A stretch of DNA of 64,000 nucleotides from Usnea hakonensis (Eukaryota > Ascomycota > Lecanoromycetes > Lecanorales > Parmeliaceae): the NCBI GenBank assembly GCA_013423325.1, contig BLJB01000016.1:124001-188000 (forward strand). The letters are read 5' to 3'. The first letter of the stretch is position 1, and the number at the start of each line of letters is the position of its first letter. The notes beneath the pieces are model-generated. The model was not told where the DNA came from. It did not search any database and worked only from the letters and a program-made list of their open reading frames with translations. A program made the position numbers and the translations under genes. Below, in pieces: positions 22,999 through 34,594 of this stretch.

Positions 22999-24133
22999 TT
23001 ATGCAAGCTCGCTCGTGATGCCTGGTTGAATCCTCTCCAGTTTCTCGGAAAGCTCTCCCCAGAGTTTCTTCTGCGTCCTCAGACCTTCGGGGCTGGTTAC
23101 GAACTTGGATTGGCCGTTGCTATGGAACGATGAGCGTCTGGATTTATGAAATTGCACTCTTTCTGGATGAATACTGACTTGGGAATCTTGCAGCCACTGA
23201 TGAAAACTCCGTGAGATTCGGGTCCGACGCTTACAGCATGGACAAGCGTCCGGCTGCCTTCCTCAGCCGTCCATGCCATAGCAGCTCTCATGACTTTCAT
23301 TGCTCTGCCCGTACTGCCTGTCAGACTGCGTGTGAGATCCGTGTAGCAGAGTCCAGGGTTGACGGTGTTAATGATAACGTAAGGCTTGGCGTTGGCAGTC
23401 TGTTCCGCCATGGATCGGACGGCAAAAAGCGACATGAGCTTGGTTACCTGATAGCTGTTTGGTGCATCTATGCATCAGCCATGGCTCACTTTCAAGCTCG
23501 CGTCTTCAGGTGTAGTAGAGCAAGGGGGCGCACTGACCGATCGGACATGCGGGCTTTCTTGGGATCGTTGCAAGCCGCGAAAATGCTGGGTGCCTTCTGC
23601 TCGGGGAACTTGGTGTAGGCATGCACACCTGAGCCGACAATGGTGAGGATAGGCGTAGTCCCCTCATTCCGTTGGGCGGATGCGCGAAGTGTAGGCAGTA
23701 AAAGTAAAGAAAGAAGGACGGTGCTGACAACGTTGACTGTGACTTGGCTTTCGTTGTCCTCGAATAGCTCGAACTTTTCGGTCGTGATACCTGCATTCAA
23801 GACGACAGCATCAAGGCGACCCAGGGTTGCAGCTTTGGCGGCAAACTCCTTGCATGAGGCATAGCGGGAATAGTCAAGCTCCCAGACACTGATAACACCG
23901 CTACCAATCTTGCACATGCCCTCGATTTCTGACTTGGCATCTTGGCCTTTCGAAAGCGTTCGCACGGCGATGATGACTTTTGCGGCCTTCAGTTGGACAA
24001 AGTGCTTAACGGCCTCCTTTCCCAGGCCGACATTAGCTCCGGTGACGATGATAGTCTTTCCCGAGAAGTCGGTGGTCGGAACGGGTGGTCTCGTGAGAAA
24101 CTGATTATGGAGCTCATCGAGTAGGGGCCCCAT
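22999..24133 (-). CDS. Short-chain dehydrogenase/reductase (SDR-2)
   Basis: Three exons (24133-23538, 23454-23179, 23119-22999) give 330 aa with continuous frame. The cofactor motif TGANVGLG is at about residue 30, with an Arg in AVRTLSKG that favours NADP. RLDAVVLNAG follows. After intron 1 the catalytic Tyr-Lys pair is in YQVTKLMSLF, and NTVNPGLCYTDL follows. The C-terminal exon (SKFVTSPEGLRTQKKLWGEL) is the usual tail of this subfamily. It should reduce or oxidise a pathway carbonyl/alcohol. It resembles SDR-1 in layout and tail but is divergent in sequence. It lies between P450-1 and the FAD oxidase on the opposite strand. Confidence 0.9.
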
Positions 24134-25336
24134 CGTGTAGCGACAAGCTCAAGCTGAAGCTGAAGCTTCACTGTGACTTCCCTTTCCTTTCCTTTCCTTT
24201 CCTTTCCTCACAAAATGTTTGGAATCGAAAGTGGGTTGAGTTGAAAGGATTATTAGTGACCGTCTTCGAAGTGGGGGATAAAATCAAAAGGAGGGTTTAC
24301 TTTTATTCTTGTTTTTTCTGCTTGCCGTCTTACTCAGCTGCAGCCTCTTTGAAGCTAGGCACTCAGCTGACCTGCTGCCTCTTTGAAATTCAACTGCATG
24401 CAAAGTTCGGGCTGACATTAAGCCGATTGGACAAGGCTGCAAGGCTACAAACATCATCAAGGGGTCTGACCATACCTTACCTTACTTTACTTTATTGAAT
24501 CAGAGCTCGATAATCCTTTGTATACTTTAAATACTTACATAAATACTCCAGATTAAAATACACACGGCATATTTCCACATCAGTTTCTGAAGGAGCCGCC
24601 AAGGTCACATCCATCACGTGTCTATGACGCACTTTGCCCTCTGCCGAGGCCTCTGAATAATACTTTACACGACATGGGCCGCATCAATATCACCAGAAGT
24701 AGGAGGGTCAAGCTCTACCAGCTCTAGCTATGGCTGGACTCATCCCATGGTCATGCACACGTAGCTTCATCTTGAAACGAGAGACTCGAACATGTCATCT
24801 CTGTTGGTCACTTGGAAGCTCTAGGAGTCGAATGTAACGCCTCGTTCCTACTGGACTACTTCGCTTATCCCAATGATCTTCTCATTTCATCTATCCCAAT
24901 CCCATCCGCTTGTGGCAAAGATGCCTGAAATAGTTGCAACCATTTCGATTGAACGGATTCTCACCTCATTCCTTTCTACTTTCGCTACCGCACTGCCTGT
25001 GCCACCGGGCGCTTTTAGCTTGTCAGCCGGCGCCCTCCTCGACCATTGTGGGACCCCAAGCATGAACAAAGAGAAACGAATACGATCACAAAAACACGAA
25101 TTCCCTTACCTCATCGTTAATTCCCGTTCACTTTCGATACTGCGCGGCGCAAGTGGAGATCTCGGGATCCCGGGGATATAAAGGCCAGAAAACACACGGA
25201 TTATCTGGTCCTAATCCATTATCAGGACTCTCCTCTTTCAGTACTCTTGCCAGGACTGCTTCTTCGTCTTTCCAAGAAGACCTGATACATCATCCAAATC
25301 ATTATCCAACTATTCTCTTGACTGATACTCAGCAAC
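24134..25336. promoter_or_regulatory. Divergent promoter region, SDR-2 / FAD oxidase
   Basis: About 1.2 kb. A CCTTT pentanucleotide repeat (about 24179-24208) lies 45 bp upstream of the SDR-2 start. A TATA-like GATATAAAG (25175-25183) precedes the oxidase start by about 155 bp. No gene is supported here. Confidence 0.45.
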
Positions 25337-27042
25337 ATGTTAGCCAATTTGGCTTTGCTTCTCAGCTTCGGTACTTCAGTTCTGGCTGGAAGCATCTCTC
25401 ATGCTTGGACCGAAAGGGCTACACCAAACCTCAAATCGTTATTGTCACAACCACAGCATGCGTGGTGCTCCGGCACACAAGTCTTCTTCCCAGGCCAGGT
25501 CAATTATGCAAATCTCACTACACAAAGATGGAGTATCTATGAGGAACCGACGTACGTTGCGTCAGTAAAGCCTGCGTGTGTGCAGGACGTGATTACGGTG
25601 GTAAGTATCCGCACGTCGAATACTGCCTGGTACCAGTATATGTATGTCTGCCCTCGTTTATATTGACTCAATTCAGGTCAAACTTGCCACTCAATACAAC
25701 ATTCCGTTTCTCACTACTGGTGGTGGCCACTCATTCAGTATCAACCTTCACGGAATCCAGAACGGTCTTGAGCTTGACATGGGAGGGATGACGAACGTTG
25801 AGGTAAATAAAGCTGCGAGCACCATGACGATCACGGGTGCTGTCAGGTTTATTGACGTTGTTGAACCACTGTACGCTGCAGGAAAAGAAATTCGTAAGTT
25901 CTGTGTGTCCTCCACGTTATTGAACATCCGCTTAAACAGTTACAGCAACCGGCTCGTGCGGGTGTGTTGGCTTTGTTGGTGGAACCATGGGAGCTGGCGT
26001 TGGCCGCTACCAAGGTATTCACGGCTTAATCATTGATAGCTTGCTCAGTGTAGACTTGGTGACGGCGGCTGGCAAACTCGTCACAGCATCTGCAACCCAG
26101 AATTCTGATCTTTTCTGGGGTCTCCGCGGCGCAGGGATGAATTTTGGTGTCGTCACGAGCGCTACCTATCAGGTCTACGATCTTACCAACGGCGGCGAAG
26201 TTCAAGATGCGGATATGATCTTCCTGGCTCCTCAAAATGTGTCATACTTCAACACTTTAGCGTCCCTCTCAGGACAGCTCCCCCCCGAGCTCTCTCTTAT
26301 CAATTACCTTGCTTATAACGCGACCGCTGACATCGTAAGTCTCTCTTTTCATCTCTTCACTACATCCAGCTTGAAGACCATTATCCTGACCTCCGATCAG
26401 CAAATCATCATCCTCAACGCCGTCTACCCGGGCCCCATGGACAAATTCAACACCCTCATCAAACCTTTCCTCGACCTCAAACCCGCCGTTCAAGTCGTCC
26501 ACACACTTACTTGGAACAATCTCATCGAAACCGCCGGCTTCGGTCTCGATCCTTCTGTTTGTGCCAAAGGGAAACCTCACTCCGGCTTCGCGACGGGTGT
26601 CAAAAACCTCGATGCGCCCACCTTCATCGACGCCTTTAACAAATACGCCACCATGTACGCCAAGTACCCCGAAACGCAAGGATCCGTGTTGGAAATCGAG
26701 TTCTTCCCCACCCAAGCCGTTCTCGCTGTGCCCAACGACAAGACCGCCTACCCTTGGAGGAATATCAGCGCGCAGATCATGTTTGAAATGGCATTTACAG
26801 GCAACTCGACGAGTCCCGCAGCGGCTTATGCAAACCAATTGGCAGTAGACTTGAGGAGCGAGTTCCAAAAGACGAGTGGGTTCGATAGTCCAGAGATTTA
26901 CGTGAGTTATGGGCATGGGGATGAGGATCCCACCTGGACATTTGGAGCGGAGAAGCTGCCGCGGTTGGTGGGCTTGAAAAATAAATGGGATCCGAAAGAT
27001 GTCTTCAGCCATGACAAGCCAATTCCACAGAAGTGGCCTTGA
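25337..27042 (+). CDS. Secreted berberine-bridge-type FAD oxidase
   Basis: Four exons (25337-25600, 25677-25893, 25946-26334, 26401-27042) give 503 aa. A signal peptide (MLANLALLLSFGTSVLAG) is followed by an FAD-binding PCMH domain with TTGGGHSF, where His106 is the expected covalent FAD site. GSCGCVGFVGGTMGAGVGRYQG follows, with Cys165 at the spacing expected for the second covalent bond. DLFWGLRGAGMNFGVVT completes the domain, and the C-terminus is the BBE type. Such enzymes oxidise alcohols or phenols and make H2O2. In salicylaldehyde clusters a relative re-oxidises the benzylic alcohol to aldehyde (as recalled for flavoglaucin) or drives an oxidative cyclisation (annullatin); which one here is inference. 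The 66-nt intron 26335-26400 is in frame, so a 22-residue insertion form is possible. Confidence 0.92.
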
Positions 27043-28782
27043 GAAAGGAGGTGACGGGGAGTCGAAGAAGTGAGCTGGCGGGAGGGGCTTTTAGAAACAT
27101 TTCTGGCGAGATTGTTATGCAAGGAAGCATTTGAATTCGTTCCTCTCCTTTTCATCTACTTTAGGAGGAGATTTTATTCCATGTACACGTTGATCCTTAC
27201 AGATATTTGCTCTTACTATTGTGGTCTCTTGACTTTACTAGGTGGGACTACCTTACTTTTGAGGCCATAGCACACAATTTGAGATGACTGATACACAATG
27301 TGCCTTTGATGGTACTCGCTCAGAAGTAGAAAATTCCAAGCGTTATCCTTGTTATGCTTGATCGTATGAAGCCTTGATTTCAATTTTCTACCTTGGAAAG
27401 AAAAATGTAGAAGTGGGCATTGAAGAAGAGGCTATTGCGTCCACCAATGCCGCTTACACCGATGCTCATCGCCCGATTGTATAAGTAGTGTCATTCATGC
27501 CAGTCTGCTTAAGCGAGCTTACTTATCTGAACGAGGTATAGCCGACGAGTATTAGCGGGTGCAAGAAGCTTGCGAATTGCTTGGCACTTTTTTTCGAAAA
27601 ATTGCAACCTCGCTAACCCGAAATGGTACATTGCCAAGACACTACCTTCCCAGATCAATAAAATAGGCAGCTCTATAACTATAACGAATTGTTAGAAAAG
27701 TCTTCACATTAATGTTGGTCGTCTCTTACTAAGGATTTATTCGCAAGCTTCTTGCGCCCGCTAATACGTACCTTGGCTTAGTCAGCTCTTTGCTGACATG
27801 CATCGTTCACCACGCCGAGAGTTGTGTTTCTGATTTAATCCCTCCACAAGTCGTCTGGCTAGAATACTCCGGGTTAGAGTTGCGATGAACGATAGCTTGG
27901 ATATTGGCACGTTTCCATTCACCCCTTTAGCGGGCAGTGCGGCCCGGATTCAAGGATGCTCGTTTTCAGCTAGGTACCTTGGGGGTTACCTCAAAAGACC
28001 GGGGCGTAAGTAAGCCATTTCCTTGTATGTTTAGCGCAACTAATGACCAGGCTCGTCGAATGAAAGAAGACCAAAAGACTCTCAAACTGCGTTATCTCAC
28101 ATGCAAAGTGCCGCATCCCTATACTGTTTACTCATCGTCAGTGTGCGCTATCTAGCTTTACCGCTTACTCATCCTGCAGACTCCTTTGCTCTGTACTCAA
28201 TGGCTGAACTCGTACTTAACTGATCCCCGGCTGAGGCTTCGTCTCTAAATCTTCTCTGATATGACCCATGCTGGATGCAAGATGTCTGACCCCTGTAGCC
28301 AATTTCGCTTAAAACACTCATTCGCTAATTCATTCAGCTCTTGAATCCAACTAGGTGCTTTATCTTCTACCAATAAACTAAAGACACGCACGGCTTATGC
28401 CCAGCAAATCTTGATGTAACCATCCATTACCTGCGTGGTTTATCTCGCTCGACATATGAGGAATTGCCGAAGGATTCCCAAACCCCCTTCTCCACCTTTC
28501 ACTCAGCTCCTCGGCTTCAGCGCAAATGGTTGGCTAACACATACGTGGAGTGCCAACTCCTGTAAACGGTTCCTTAGTTATCAGTAGTTGGTGGCTTTGA
28601 GGATTCTCTTCATTTTTTTTTGAGGCTGGGTGGTTGGAAGGACTTGCGGTGAGCAGCAATGTGTTGGAAAACAGTCCGCCAAAGTTCGGCTCGATTATTG
28701 TCCCTTATCCCAGGCACCATAATTATCCTCTTACCCTCCTTTCGTGAAGGTGGTGATTCTTGCGCTCCTTTACGTGCCAGCC
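27043..28782. other. Intergenic with MITE-like element and AGGTACCT site
   Basis: About 1.7 kb without a supported gene. It contains the inverted-repeat element at 27552-27764 and an AGGTACCT palindrome at 27972-27979, upstream of the bZIP-like gene. The rest is unremarkable. Confidence 0.5.
27552..27764. mobile_element. MITE-like element, Tc1/mariner-type ends
   Basis: Outer sequences 27549-27577 and 27739-27767 are inverted copies of each other with one mismatch in 29 bases (TTAGCGGGTGCAAGAAGCTT against the complement of AAGCTTCTTGCGCCCGCTAA). The element is bounded by TA on both sides, as expected of a TA target-site duplication. The interior (about 160 bp) has no coding potential. Size, ends and TA flanks fit a non-autonomous Tc1/mariner-like MITE. 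No transposase is present in the window. Confidence 0.75.
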
Positions 28783-30066
28783 ATGTTGTCATCGTATGCG
28801 GAAATGGAAAGCGCTGCTGAGCATGAGGAGCGAGACCGGATCAACCAGCCAGAAGTCCGTAAGCGAATCCAGAACAGGCTATCACAACGGAGGCATAGTG
28901 AGTATCCCGAGGCGTCTATCTTTCTTCTCACATTCTACTAAGTCGCTAAATGCTTCCCCCAAGGAGATAAAATCCGCCAACAGCGGGAACCAATAGCTCA
29001 GGAAATCATGATCCCACCCTCGTTCACTTCAGCCTCCGCAACCAATGGGGCTCCTGGGCCGAGTGACTATCAAACCCATCCACTGTCTTTCAATGAACAA
29101 GATGACTGGAACGACCCAATCCGATCGAACCAATTGCCGGAAGGATACGAGGCCTTTGGAAATTTTAATGCCAATGACATACTACCTCCAGATCCAACGA
29201 GCGCCAGCATGGTAGCGCAGCCTGCACAGCCAAGGCCTATGAGAATGGCCCGTTCAATGACTCCTCACACAGGACGCCTTGGGATGAATGATTCATTTCA
29301 GCCCAACAACAAGCGACGGTTTGAATCAGTTGCACCCAGCACCCCTTCAGTGCCTGCTGACTCTCAGAACGAAGCCTGGGATAGTAGTCCTTTGTCTGAC
29401 TCACAATGGGCTATCCCAGGCTATCATCATAACCCCAGCCCACTTCCCGACCCACCAGCCAGGACCAATGATCGCAGATCAACATCCAGCCAGATACATG
29501 AACCCTTGGCCAGACCGATGTCCAGGCGTATTTCCAGCGCTTCGTCCAAGCAGCAGATGAACGCTCTCCCCTCTCCTCGAACGTCAGACTTCTGCCCATC
29601 TCCGACTCTGCAGAGGAACATGGTGGACGATACCTTCTCTCCGTCTAGCAACCATCTTGGAAACGGCAACACCAAGTCAACAACTACGAAGACTGATCAT
29701 AAGGTTTGCTCCCACTGTCGTACCTGCCGAGCCATAAGTCCTTCGGACAACCCAAAGCCTGAACATGTTTCCCCAATGAGTCCAACGTCTACACGATTGC
29801 AAGATTCATCCCAAGACAATTCATCCGGCCATCATGAGATCCTGGCGAATTGCAGCAGAGTACTTGCCAACCTGGCACGGCAATCCGAGTATCGTGATAA
29901 GGGCGAACCCGAACAGAGGCCTAGGAGCAGTAAACGCAACAGGAACAGCCGGGAGGGCTACTTTGTGGATAGCGGTCAAAGCTTGCACGAAGACGATGCT
30001 GGAGATGAACGTCGCCAACGTAATGTAGTCGAAAAAGTTGTGATCCTGTGCGTCAACAACGGATGA
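28783..30066 (+). CDS. bZIP-like transcription factor, probable cluster regulator
   Basis: Two exons, joined by an intron (about 28900-28964) that places HR before DKIRQQRE. The spliced N-terminus reads RKRIQNRLSQRRHRDKIRQQ, matching the fungal bZIP basic region (NxxSQR type, DNA-contacting Asn and Arg present). No regular leucine heptad follows: the next residues are EPIAQEIMIPP. Dimerisation would therefore need something else. The remaining 350 residues are Ser/Pro-rich and disordered, with one Cys/His patch (HKVCSHCRTCRA). This layout (truncated bZIP plus a CxxCxxC patch) is, as I recall, common among regulators inside fungal metabolite clusters. The start is the ATG at 28783; an ATG at 28804 is equally good. 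It is expected to be nuclear and to control the adjoining genes. Confidence 0.8.
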
Positions 30067-30747
30067 AAAATGAAGACTAAGGGGTGGTGATGTTCATCAT
30101 GTAGGATCGATTGTCCTAGAATAAGTGATCTCTCACGAGTTCTCCATGAAAGATATCGACCGTATTCAAATATCGTTCCCATATTAACATATGTGGTATC
30201 CTTACATAATATCACTCCAATGCATTCAGGCGTGAGGAGTTGTCAATATCAATACGTGTTCGATGTTCTATCAAGGCTTGCTGGCCCTGACATTGGGGCG
30301 ACCCAGTCATCTATCTACGCATATACTTAGCTCAGAGCGTGTTTGTTTTCACTTCAGTTGAGACTATTGACTGCATTTTCGCCCTGATGAAGACGTCGCT
30401 AGGCAATTTTGAAGAGAGGAGATGATATCCGGCATTTGGTTTCGACTTTCCAAGTGTCAGATTCTGACCCCAATGCTCGCCTGATCTGACCTGCATAAGC
30501 TCCACAACCACTGCACTAGGTCCGGCCATTGAGTTTACAGGGCTAACGTGGCACTCCCAGGTCAGAGGTCAGCTACCATGTGGAGTGAGGGCAACTGTTC
30601 TGTTTTTTTTTTGGTTTTTTTGGACACATACTTCCAACTCGATGACTTTTACAATACCAGCGAACGTGTAGCAAAGACCGCACCATCGTCTATGAGCTTA
30701 GCAACCACCCCTCTTATCTCATAGCGAGTCTGCCCGTCTGGAGTATC
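30067..30747. other. Intergenic, nothing recognised
   Basis: About 680 bp between two genes read in the same direction, with a T-rich tract at 30602-30620. No gene or clear repeat is seen. It should hold the SDR-3 promoter. Confidence 0.4.
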
Positions 30748-31951
30748 ATGGACATTGAAGGCTACGCTCTAGTGACCGGCGCCGGTACCTTTCTCCCCTT
30801 CTCCCAACATCCCCTTTTTGCTCCTCGCAACTGCTGAGTACCTCCAACTTGACAGGCTCCGGCATTGGCAAAGGCTGTGCCCTCGCCTATGCCGCCGAAG
30901 GTGCCGCTGGTGTCGTGTTCGCCGACATGGACAAGGCTGCAGCCGAAGCCGCTGCGCTCGAGAGCCGGACCTTGGCAACAAACCAGCAGTACAGAGCGCT
31001 AGTCGTGCAGGTCGACGTGACCAAGGAGGCCGAAGTGGATAGGATGGTGGAGCAGATGGTGAGGGAGTTTGGAAGGATCGATTATGCTTTCAATAGTGCT
31101 GGGGTGAGCTGGTGATGTGGCTTTTCCTTTCTCCAGGCCCCTGCGCTCGGGGGGTCCACAAGATGCACGTTTGACTCAAAAGCATTCTGTCATCCATTAA
31201 CAAATTGAAACGTCGTGAAGGATGTCCTATGAGTGCATGCTCATGGTGTCCTAGATTGGCGTGCAAGCCCCTGCCGAGATCGCCGAAGCATCCGTCAGCG
31301 AATTCCAACGCTTCCTCGACGTCAACGTCCTCGGCATGTTCCTCTGCACGCGTGCGCTCTCGGCCGCCATGAAGAAACAAGAGCTAAAAACTGTCAGCAA
31401 GAAGAACCCAAAGAGAGGGTCTACCAGAGGCGTGATTGTCAACATGGGCAGCTGTTCAGGCTTTGTGGCAACGCCAATGCTGAGCCAGTACACGACGAGT
31501 AAACATGCAGTTGTGGGCTTGACGAAGAACGCCGGTTTGTGGGACTCGAAATTCTGTCCTTGTTTCTTTTCCCTTTTCACTTGACACCAGTTCTCGTCAA
31601 TTTGCAATTTCACTTTGTGATCTAACCACGCTACACAAGCCCCCTTCGCTTCTATTGCCAGTTCAAAACACTGATCCGGCCCAACCGCTCGCAGCCCTCG
31701 ACAACGCCCCCCACCACATCCGCACCAACTGCCTCTGCCCCTCCTGGGTGGACACCCCTATGATCTCCCGCGCCGTCGCTGCCAACCCGGCCCTGCAGTC
31801 TCTGATGGAACGGGCGGTGCCCATGGGCCGCATCGCGCAGGTGGACGAGGTCGCCGATGTCGTCATGTTCTTGAGCAGTGGGAAAGCGAGCTATGTGACG
31901 GGCGCGAGCTGGATCGTAGACGGAGGAACCACGCTAAGCGGGCATGTCTAA
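30748..31951 (+). CDS. Classical short-chain dehydrogenase (SDR-3)
   Basis: Four exons (30748-30784, 30856-31103, 31255-31534, 31695-31951) give 273 aa, the classical SDR length. The first intron splits the cofactor motif TGAGSGIG. The Asp of FADMDK suggests NAD preference. RIDYAFNSAG follows, then NMGSCSG with the catalytic Ser and YTTSKHAVVGLTKNA with Tyr-x-x-x-Lys. The C-terminal end is VTGASWIVDGGTTLSGHV. Members of this group oxidise secondary or benzylic alcohols or reduce ketones. It lies directly before the stand-alone cupin gene on the same strand; an SDR-cupin pair next to an HR-PKS recurs in salicylaldehyde clusters. Confidence 0.93.
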
Positions 31952-32629
31952 GGGAGGGGGATAGCGGCAGAAGAGCTTAGTCAGCTTACGTTAATCTAGT
32001 GGTTGGTCATCGGCTACTATTCTGCTACTCCTTCTCGTAATTCCTCATTCGTCCTTTCGAAATCCGCAAAGCGAGTCTAGTCTAGGATTCTACGCTATGA
32101 ATGTCGTTTGAAATGATTAGAATCCTTCGACCCCAAAAGACAACCTTTCTGTAAATGGCACTCTGATACAATTCTCATGCATGTCAGACGGGCCTTGCGC
32201 GAGGCATGTCAGAAGGTCAGAGGGTCAGAAGGTCAGGATGTCAGGATGTCAGAATGTCAGAGCTGCGGAGTCCCCGGGAGAGGGGGACAATGGGAATGGG
32301 GCAGTGGGGTCATGCAATGCATGCTTACGCTGCCAAGATCGATCGAACGCGTCAAGGTGATGTATGATTTTATTGTGGAATCCAGTCATGTGCTGCGTCC
32401 CTTGTCATTTGCGTTAGGCTGGTCGATGGAAGAAAAGTTTCCCCCGACTTCCCGGATGGACAAGAACGGAGATGGGTCTCTGTACTGGACGAGATCCACG
32501 CCCCCTTTTTTCCCCTTAACACTGTTGACCCATTATCCACCTTCCGCCTGGTTCTCGCAGGGTTGAATAAAAGAAAGAAAGCAACAGGAAAAGAAACAAA
32601 AAAAAAAAAAAAAAAAAGAAAAACCCANN

Positions 32630-32689
<60 letters not shown>

Positions 32690-32794
32690 TATCCCAACTT
32701 CTCCCCCCTAGCCTCACCAAATCCTCCCAACCCAAATATCAACATTTCCCGCAAAATTCGCCTCGCCTCCGGGAAAAGGACCAAAGAAAAATAA
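31952..32794. other. Intergenic with tandem GTCAG repeat, poly-A tract and two unresolved bases
   Basis: A degenerate tandem repeat with unit near GTCAGAAG/GTCAGGAT runs over about 32206-32262. A poly-A tract of roughly 85 bases (about 32599-32684) contains two N at 32628-32629, probably an assembly join or unresolved homopolymer. The tract lies about 110 bp upstream of the cupin gene and could shift local coordinates. Open frames across it are lysine or phenylalanine runs and are not genes. Confidence 0.7.
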
Positions 32795-33622
32795 ATGGCA
32801 ACCGCAGCCCACGACTTCATCACATCGGGCTACCCGGCCACAGGGTTGCGCCGGACCCAACGCCTCGTCACGGGCCATGGCCCCGACGGCAAGGGTCACT
32901 TCCTATCCGTTGCGGACGCCGCGGGAGGGGACCACCACCGGGTAATGGGCGAGCGGCAGGCCGTGGCCGTGATCCCGTACTCGACCCGGGAAACGCCCGT
33001 AGAGCTGAACGGGGACGTGGATGTTAAGTACGCGATGGAGAATGAGGTGAGTGAACTTTTAGTCTAGGTCTTTTTTGTTTTCTTTCTTTTTGCGTTTGTT
33101 TTTCTTTTCTTCGCACGTGGAGTTGGGTCTTTCGTGCCTGGCAGGTTGGGGCCCAATTCTTCTTCATTCTTCCCCTTTCTCTTACAAATAAGGCAAAAAA
33201 AGAACCCCCCAGCCCTACCCCAACACTAAATAATCACCCCCCAGCCCTACCCCAACACTAAATAATCACCCCCCCAGCCCGGCCTCCACACCCCCAACGG
33301 CACCGTCCTCCGCCTCATCGACTTCGGCCCCGGCCTCGAATCCCCCCTCCACCGCGCCCTCTCGATCGACTACGGCATCGTGCTGGAAGGCGAGTTCGAA
33401 CTCGAGCTCGACAGCGGAGAGTCGCGCATTATGCGCCGCGGGGACGTGAGCGTGCAGCGCGCCACGGCGCACCGGTGGCGCAACGTCACGGGCGGAGGCA
33501 CCGAGGCCGGGCGCATGCTGTACGTGCTATTGGACTGTAAGACGCCGGTGATGGCGAATGGGGTCGAGCTCGAGGGGTTTTTGGGCGAGTTGGAGAAGGA
33601 GTATGAGGGAAGGGGGACTTAG
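32795..33622 (+). CDS. Stand-alone cupin-domain protein (paralogue of the fused cupin)
   Basis: Two exons (32795-33046, 33278-33622) give 198 aa. The N-terminus (GYPATGLRRTQRLVTGHG) and core (DFGPGLESPLH, VLEGEFELELDSGESRIMRRGD, ATAHRWRN) align throughout with the N-terminal part of the cupin-DMATS gene. The intron interrupts both at exactly the same place, after ENE in phase 0. It ends at LEKEYEGRGT without the linker and prenyltransferase. A small cupin of this kind sits in flavoglaucin- and trichoxide-type clusters and is needed, with SDRs, to turn the HR-PKS product into a salicyl alcohol/aldehyde; its chemistry is not obvious from sequence. The third cupin metal ligand region (HRW) is visible, but the classic HxH motif is not. 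Confidence 0.9.
33205..33268 (+). repeat. 32-bp tandem duplication inside the cupin intron
   Basis: Two adjacent copies of a 32-base unit (C-run, then AGCCCTACCCCAACACTAAA and TAATCA) lie just before the 3' splice site of the intron 33047-33277. The second copy is followed by another C-run and the functional AG. Each copy also offers a CAG that could act as an alternative acceptor. Confidence 0.85.
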
Positions 33623-34594
33623 GGGGGGGGTGGTTTTGAGGGAGGAGGAGGGCTGTGATTTGGGAGCAGGGGGTGGTTGTGTTGTGGATGGTGGGTCTCC
33701 ACAATCCAGCCGAACAAAAACATTGGCTGCAATTTGCCAACCCTATGTAAGTATGCAATAGGCGGGCGCAGTCGGACAGAGCAGCAAACATTCAGAGGAA
33801 AGCAGTACAAAAGTCATATTTGGTTATATGGAATGGGACTCTGACCAGCAGATGGGGGCTCCTCGCGCGGTCAATTTTCTTCTTCTGTCCTCCCTCGCAG
33901 CGAAAGAACAGCAATTTTTAACAACCTAATCACCCTCCCACATCTTCCAGCTAGCTAGCTAGCTAGATCGATGGATAGGCTTCATGGGTCACTCACTCCA
34001 GATCTACCTATCTTATGCGGCCCAGGTTTACTCCATCTCAGGGAGTCTTTCTAGCGCTGAGGAAACGTGCGATGGCATAGGTGTTTGAGCACGCCGAATG
34101 GGCCTATTTAGGCTTGCTGAGCCAGCGTTGGGACGGTCCAATCATCTAGGCGTCTATCTATCTATCTACTTGATCCATTCGATATGTGGGGCCTTTGGTT
34201 TTTTTTGGGGTTTTTCTGATTTAAAATTCGAAAACGAAGATACAACCGGTCTCCACAACGAGTAAAGCTTTCCACGCTTAATCTGACTAGCAACCCGAAA
34301 AAAGCGCTCCTCACTTCTTTTCTTCTCGTCCCAGACAACCGCTCCAGATCGCCCATCATTAGGAGACCCTACAAATCCCGTCTCCTCCGAAGTTCCATCT
34401 CCCTCTTCAACTTGCCCAGATCGAAAACCGGCCACAGGATCCAATCCTGCGACAACCATTGTCAACGAAAACCATCGCTCCAACTTGCCCTTTGGCTTTT
34501 CAATCCAGCCCCGGACGATTCCACACCCGAAATGTGGCCGAGGTGGAGAAGGATGAGAACCGCAAAGGGAGATAAAAAGAGAAGACAGACATAC
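33623..34594. other. Convergent 3' region between cupin and SDR-4
   Basis: About 970 bp that holds the end of the cupin transcript and probably the unresolved last exon of SDR-4. Short AGCT (33949-33965) and ATCT (34150-34168) repeats are present. The SDR-4 frame stays open without splicing to 34166 but loses family resemblance after 34595. Confidence 0.45.

Noticed and set aside
26335..26400. 22-residue coding insertion in the FAD oxidase
   Set aside because: The stretch is open in frame, but it has GT-AG ends and removing it restores the family spacing (TADI-QIIILNAVY); treated as an intron.
26269..27012. 247-codon open frame on the minus strand
   Set aside because: It is antisense to the last exon of the FAD oxidase, whose protein motifs are clear. 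The minus-strand product has no recognisable family and is a codon-bias shadow.
32563..33027. Lysine-rich open frame crossing the N bases
   Set aside because: It is produced by the poly-A tract and then runs out of frame through the real cupin exon.
33205..33268. Short direct repeats as a CRISPR-like array
   Set aside because: Only two adjacent copies without spacers, inside a fungal intron; it is a simple tandem duplication.
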